Assembly (NCBI GenBank): GCA_031553835.1
Contig: JAVBKX010000047.1
Location: forward strand, 1-26,602
Origin: JAVBKX01 sp031553835
GTDB lineage: Bacteria; Bacteroidota; Bacteroidia; Bacteroidales; Azobacteroidaceae
Direction of reading: 5' to 3'
Length of the DNA stretch: 26,602 nucleotides
Position numbers and translations under genes: made by a program. Each line of letters begins with the position of its first letter. Position 1 is the first letter of the stretch. Positions 24,347 through 26,602 of this stretch are shown piece after piece. The notes beneath the pieces were generated by a model. The model was not told the DNA's origin. It did no database searches and saw only the letters and a program-made list of their open reading frames with translations.

Positions 24347-25125
24347 AACATATAGCGCAATTTTGCAGCCAATTCATTTACATATCCGGCATCTTTCAAC
24401 AGAGGCATAATAAATTCGGCTGACAATGTCACTTTGGGGGTAATTGAATATCCACACTCCACATCTAACGGTAAGTCAAAAATATTCCGGTTAAAATCAT
24501 ACGTCCAGGTAGCATAGTACCCGACATACCAACGTTTAGCCCAATAATCGATATTCGGTACAATTCCTAACATACTGATATGGCTGCGGTTTTCAGATCC
24601 GGCATAATCAAATCGATAATCAGCACCCAGCACAATGGTTCCATATTCATGCCCCGGCTGTCCCATGAAATAAATAAACCCCACTTCGGGTCGCGCCTGC
24701 CATTTTCCGGTGCCTAATGATTCGTCTGTTGCGGCAGGCAATATCATTTCAGCTCCATACGCCAAATAAAACTGATGATAAAGCCGCGAAGAATGCACCA
24801 ATCGCATTTTGATGTCCGACAATCCAAATACGTCAGAATTATTTGCAAGCGGTATTTCCACTCGAAAATGGTTATAATTGTCGAATGTACGTACTCCCCT
24901 AATCACATAAGTATTGAGATAACTCCCCGCATAATTAGTCCTGTCAAACCGGGGTTGTATAAACGTAAAATGCCGGAAGGGATATGGAAACGATTCTCCT
25001 TTTCTCCCGATATACTCCATCTGTTCTTGAGCATACAGACCGCTCCTATTCATGTTTGCAAGTATGAAAAAGACAACAACCAACATGGAAAAATATAATA
25101 TTGCACCTCCTTTACGTCTCATCAT
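24343..25125 (-). CDS. Outer-membrane beta-barrel protein of unknown function
   Basis: The 260-aa protein has an N-terminal signal sequence (ILYFSMLVVVFFILANM, cleavage about residue 33 after YAQ). About ten amphipathic strands follow (TFIQPRFDRTNYAGSYLN, YHQFYLAYGAEMILPA, EYGTIVLGADYRFDYAG, VTLSAEFIMPLL). The protein ends with an aromatic residue (AAKLRYMF), typical of barrels inserted by BamA. It resembles small porin-like or DUF2490-like proteins, but I do not recognise a specific family or ligand. Tandem ATGs at 25125 and 25122 are both possible starts. Its stop (24343-24345) overlaps the stop of the plus-strand PUR gene (24344-24346), so there is no room for a separate terminator between them. 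Confidence 0.75.
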   Translation of the reverse strand: MMRRKGGAILYFSMLVVVFFILANMNRSGLYAQEQMEYIGRKGESFPYPFRHFTFIQPRFDRTNYAGSYLNTYVIRGVRTFDNYNHFRVEIPLANNSDVFGLSDIKMRLVHSSRLYHQFYLAYGAEMILPAATDESLGTGKWQARPEVGFIYFMGQPGHEYGTIVLGADYRFDYAGSENRSHISMLGIVPNIDYWAKRWYVGYYATWTYDFNRNIFDLPLDVECGYSITPKVTLSAEFIMPLLKDAGYVNELAAKLRYMF

Positions 25126-25201
25126 AATTTTAGTATTTCAAGATTAAATTATCCATATAACATTTTCCACAGTCACAATGTTTTCGGTGATTTTATTATA
25201 C

Positions 25202-25233
25202 AAAAAGCTGCCCGAAATATGTTGGGCAGCTTT
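25202..25233 (-). terminator. Intrinsic terminator of the T9SS cargo gene
   Basis: AAAGCTGCCC (25204-25213) and GGGCAGCTTT (25224-25233) pair perfectly around a 10-nt loop. Read on the minus strand, the stem ends in a T-run. It lies 38 nt after the stop of the partial gene that enters from the right edge. Confidence 0.85.
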
Positions 25234-25270
25234 CTCTTACATTACAAATTTGTATTATGGAATGAATAGA

Positions 25271-26602
25271 TCATCGCTTAATGAATTTACCCTGACAAAT
25301 ACCGGTTTCTGTTTGTACTACAACAAAGTAAACCCCAAAAGATAAGGCAGACACATTCATTTCCGTAACGTCTGAATTTTCCCTTTTTACTATGACTCCC
25401 GAACTGTTTAGGATAATAATGCTCTTGATCGCCGCTTCGCTTTCAATATACAGTACATCTTTTACAGGATTGGGATACAGAACAATTGCATTTCGTTTCT
25501 CTTCAACCGGAGTTTCAGGAATAGAGGTTCCTCCCGAAATAGCTTCCACTGTGAAAGAACGGGTTGCTACGGTTTGTGAACCATCGATCGCCGTCACTTT
25601 AACGGTTACGGTTCCTCCCGTACTGTTGGATATTCCTTTCAATCGTCCGGTCTGATCAATTGTAGCTAAATCTGATCCGTCTTCAATACTCCAAATCACA
25701 TTTTGATAAGTAGTGTTCAACGGGAATATTTCAGCATATAAATACAACGATTGTTGATCCTGATTCAGTACCGGATTGGATTCCACACACATAATATTCA
25801 AGTTGTTCATGTAAACTATGGTGCGGGCATCGCCACTATAAACGACATTGGAACGACCCGAATTGTCTTCGTTAGCCGATTTTAATCCCGAAGAACGAAG
25901 CTGCGGAGAAGGAATATATTCTAAGGCATAATAAGGTTCGCTTGCATTAGCGATATCAGAATACGATAATTGCATTCCGGAAATTTCAGCTAACAATTTT
26001 AATGATTCAGGTGTAGTTCCGCGCATAATGCGATAAGAGGCAATTTCACGTCCTTTATAAGGCGTCCAGATCAGGTTCCATTGTCCATCCGTCATTCCTT
26101 TATTGATTGTCAAATGAAGCGTTTGATGGATTTCACTTTTCGAACTGATAATGCCAGAATTCAGAACGGCGGCAATGGCATAACGCTCGCTTTTTACGGT
26201 AGTATTGGATGATATGTCAATAAACTGAACCTGAGATGCCGCAACCCGTCCTATTTCACGGAAATCGTTCAGGTAACTGCCTTCTTTGTAAATAATGACT
26301 TCCGAACTATTAGCCGGCAAGTTATTGATATCCCATGTAATGACATTCTTGTTACTTGCATTCGGATAAATTAAAGAAATAATGGGAGGATTTAATTTTT
26401 CAACGACATCGAATCCTTTCTTGTACGTTTTTTCACAACCGTTTTGAGAAACAGTTAGAGTCAATTCGCGATAACGGACACCGCCTCCGGTAATTTTAAG
26501 GATACCGGTTTTATTTCCCGGACGGGCATCAATCCAATGTTCTAAGAAGTTGGAAGAATTATTGGATAATTCCCAACGGAAAGTAGCATTCTGAGCAACT
26601 TC
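25271..26602 (-). CDS. T9SS-secreted multidomain surface protein (5' end beyond window)
   Basis: The frame is open from the right edge (codon GAA at 26602) through 443 residues to TGA at 25271-25273, so the start is outside. Visible domains in order: a beta-sandwich region of PKD/Ig type (AQNATFRWELSNNSSNF); fibronectin-III-like units (NPPIISLIYPNASNKNVITW, and LIWTPYKGREIASYRIMRG); a Big_2 Ig-like domain (ATIDQTGRLKGISNSTGGTV); and a C-terminal type A sorting domain of about 75 residues (LYPNPVKDVLYIE, NVSALSFGVYFVVV). The last is the signal recognised by T9SS and removed by PorU, so the protein should be displayed on or released from the cell. Adhesin and carbohydrate-binding roles are both possible; no enzyme domain is visible in this part. 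Confidence 0.92.
   Translation of the reverse strand, partial: EVAQNATFRWELSNNSSNFLEHWIDARPGNKTGILKITGGGVRYRELTLTVSQNGCEKTYKKGFDVVEKLNPPIISLIYPNASNKNVITWDINNLPANSSEVIIYKEGSYLNDFREIGRVAASQVQFIDISSNTTVKSERYAIAAVLNSGIISSKSEIHQTLHLTINKGMTDGQWNLIWTPYKGREIASYRIMRGTTPESLKLLAEISGMQLSYSDIANASEPYYALEYIPSPQLRSSGLKSANEDNSGRSNVVYSGDARTIVYMNNLNIMCVESNPVLNQDQQSLYLYAEIFPLNTTYQNVIWSIEDGSDLATIDQTGRLKGISNSTGGTVTVKVTAIDGSQTVATRSFTVEAISGGTSIPETPVEEKRNAIVLYPNPVKDVLYIESEAAIKSIIILNSSGVIVKRENSDVTEMNVSALSFGVYFVVVQTETGICQGKFIKR

Overview
The window looks like a chromosomal segment of an anaerobic member of the Bacteroidota, most likely order Bacteroidales. Three things support this: type IX secretion genes (porU, porV) plus a T9SS cargo; families largely confined to the phylum (DUF5606, DUF3276/PUR, the long NusB, Bacteroidetes-style YD-repeat proteins); and promoter-like TAnnTTTG boxes in place of E. 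coli-type sites. The family within the order cannot be fixed by eye.

Region 1 (1-4406, +) is accessory. It starts with the decayed tail of an RHS/YD-type polymorphic toxin (3-423). Next comes a very AT-rich lipoprotein gene whose ATG overlaps the toxin stop, probably its immunity protein. The third gene is a second YD-repeat surface protein whose signal peptide lies in a different frame from its body. The block ends at a long hairpin terminator (4453-4500) and a tRNA-Pro(UGG) gene on the minus strand, with the tRNA 3' end facing the accessory block.

Region 2 (4735-12676, +) is core metabolism and housekeeping: serC, pgk, a PIF1-like helicase fused to TPRs, an AsmA-family envelope protein and trmD. 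The gaps before and after pgk each hold a long imperfect inverted repeat. Its arms are built from about 10-nt units beginning GTTA, and both copies belong to one repeat family.

Region 3 (12692-18472, -) reads FAH-family hydrolase, porU, porV, ispF, tightly packed (4-nt gap between FAH and porU, TAATG overlap between porV and ispF). PorU and PorV are the cell-surface sortase and its outer-membrane partner. They process T9SS cargo such as the partial protein at the right edge (25271-26602), which ends in a type A sorting domain.

Region 4 (18620-23107, -) has an OmpA/glycine-zipper lipoprotein with its own terminator, then the compact series nusB, yajC, YbbR-like, coaE, DUF5606, acidic 109-aa protein (transcribed in that order). 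Region 5 (23204-26602) holds an NfeD/YqiJ-like membrane protein, a PUR-family nucleic-acid-binding protein, an outer-membrane barrel protein converging on it with overlapping stop codons, and the partial T9SS cargo.

I see no phage, insertion sequence, CRISPR array or rRNA. Nothing amounts to a clearly new system. The items most worth a second look are the helically phased palindromes around pgk, the degraded toxin with a retained candidate immunity gene beside a tRNA, and the frame-split YD protein.
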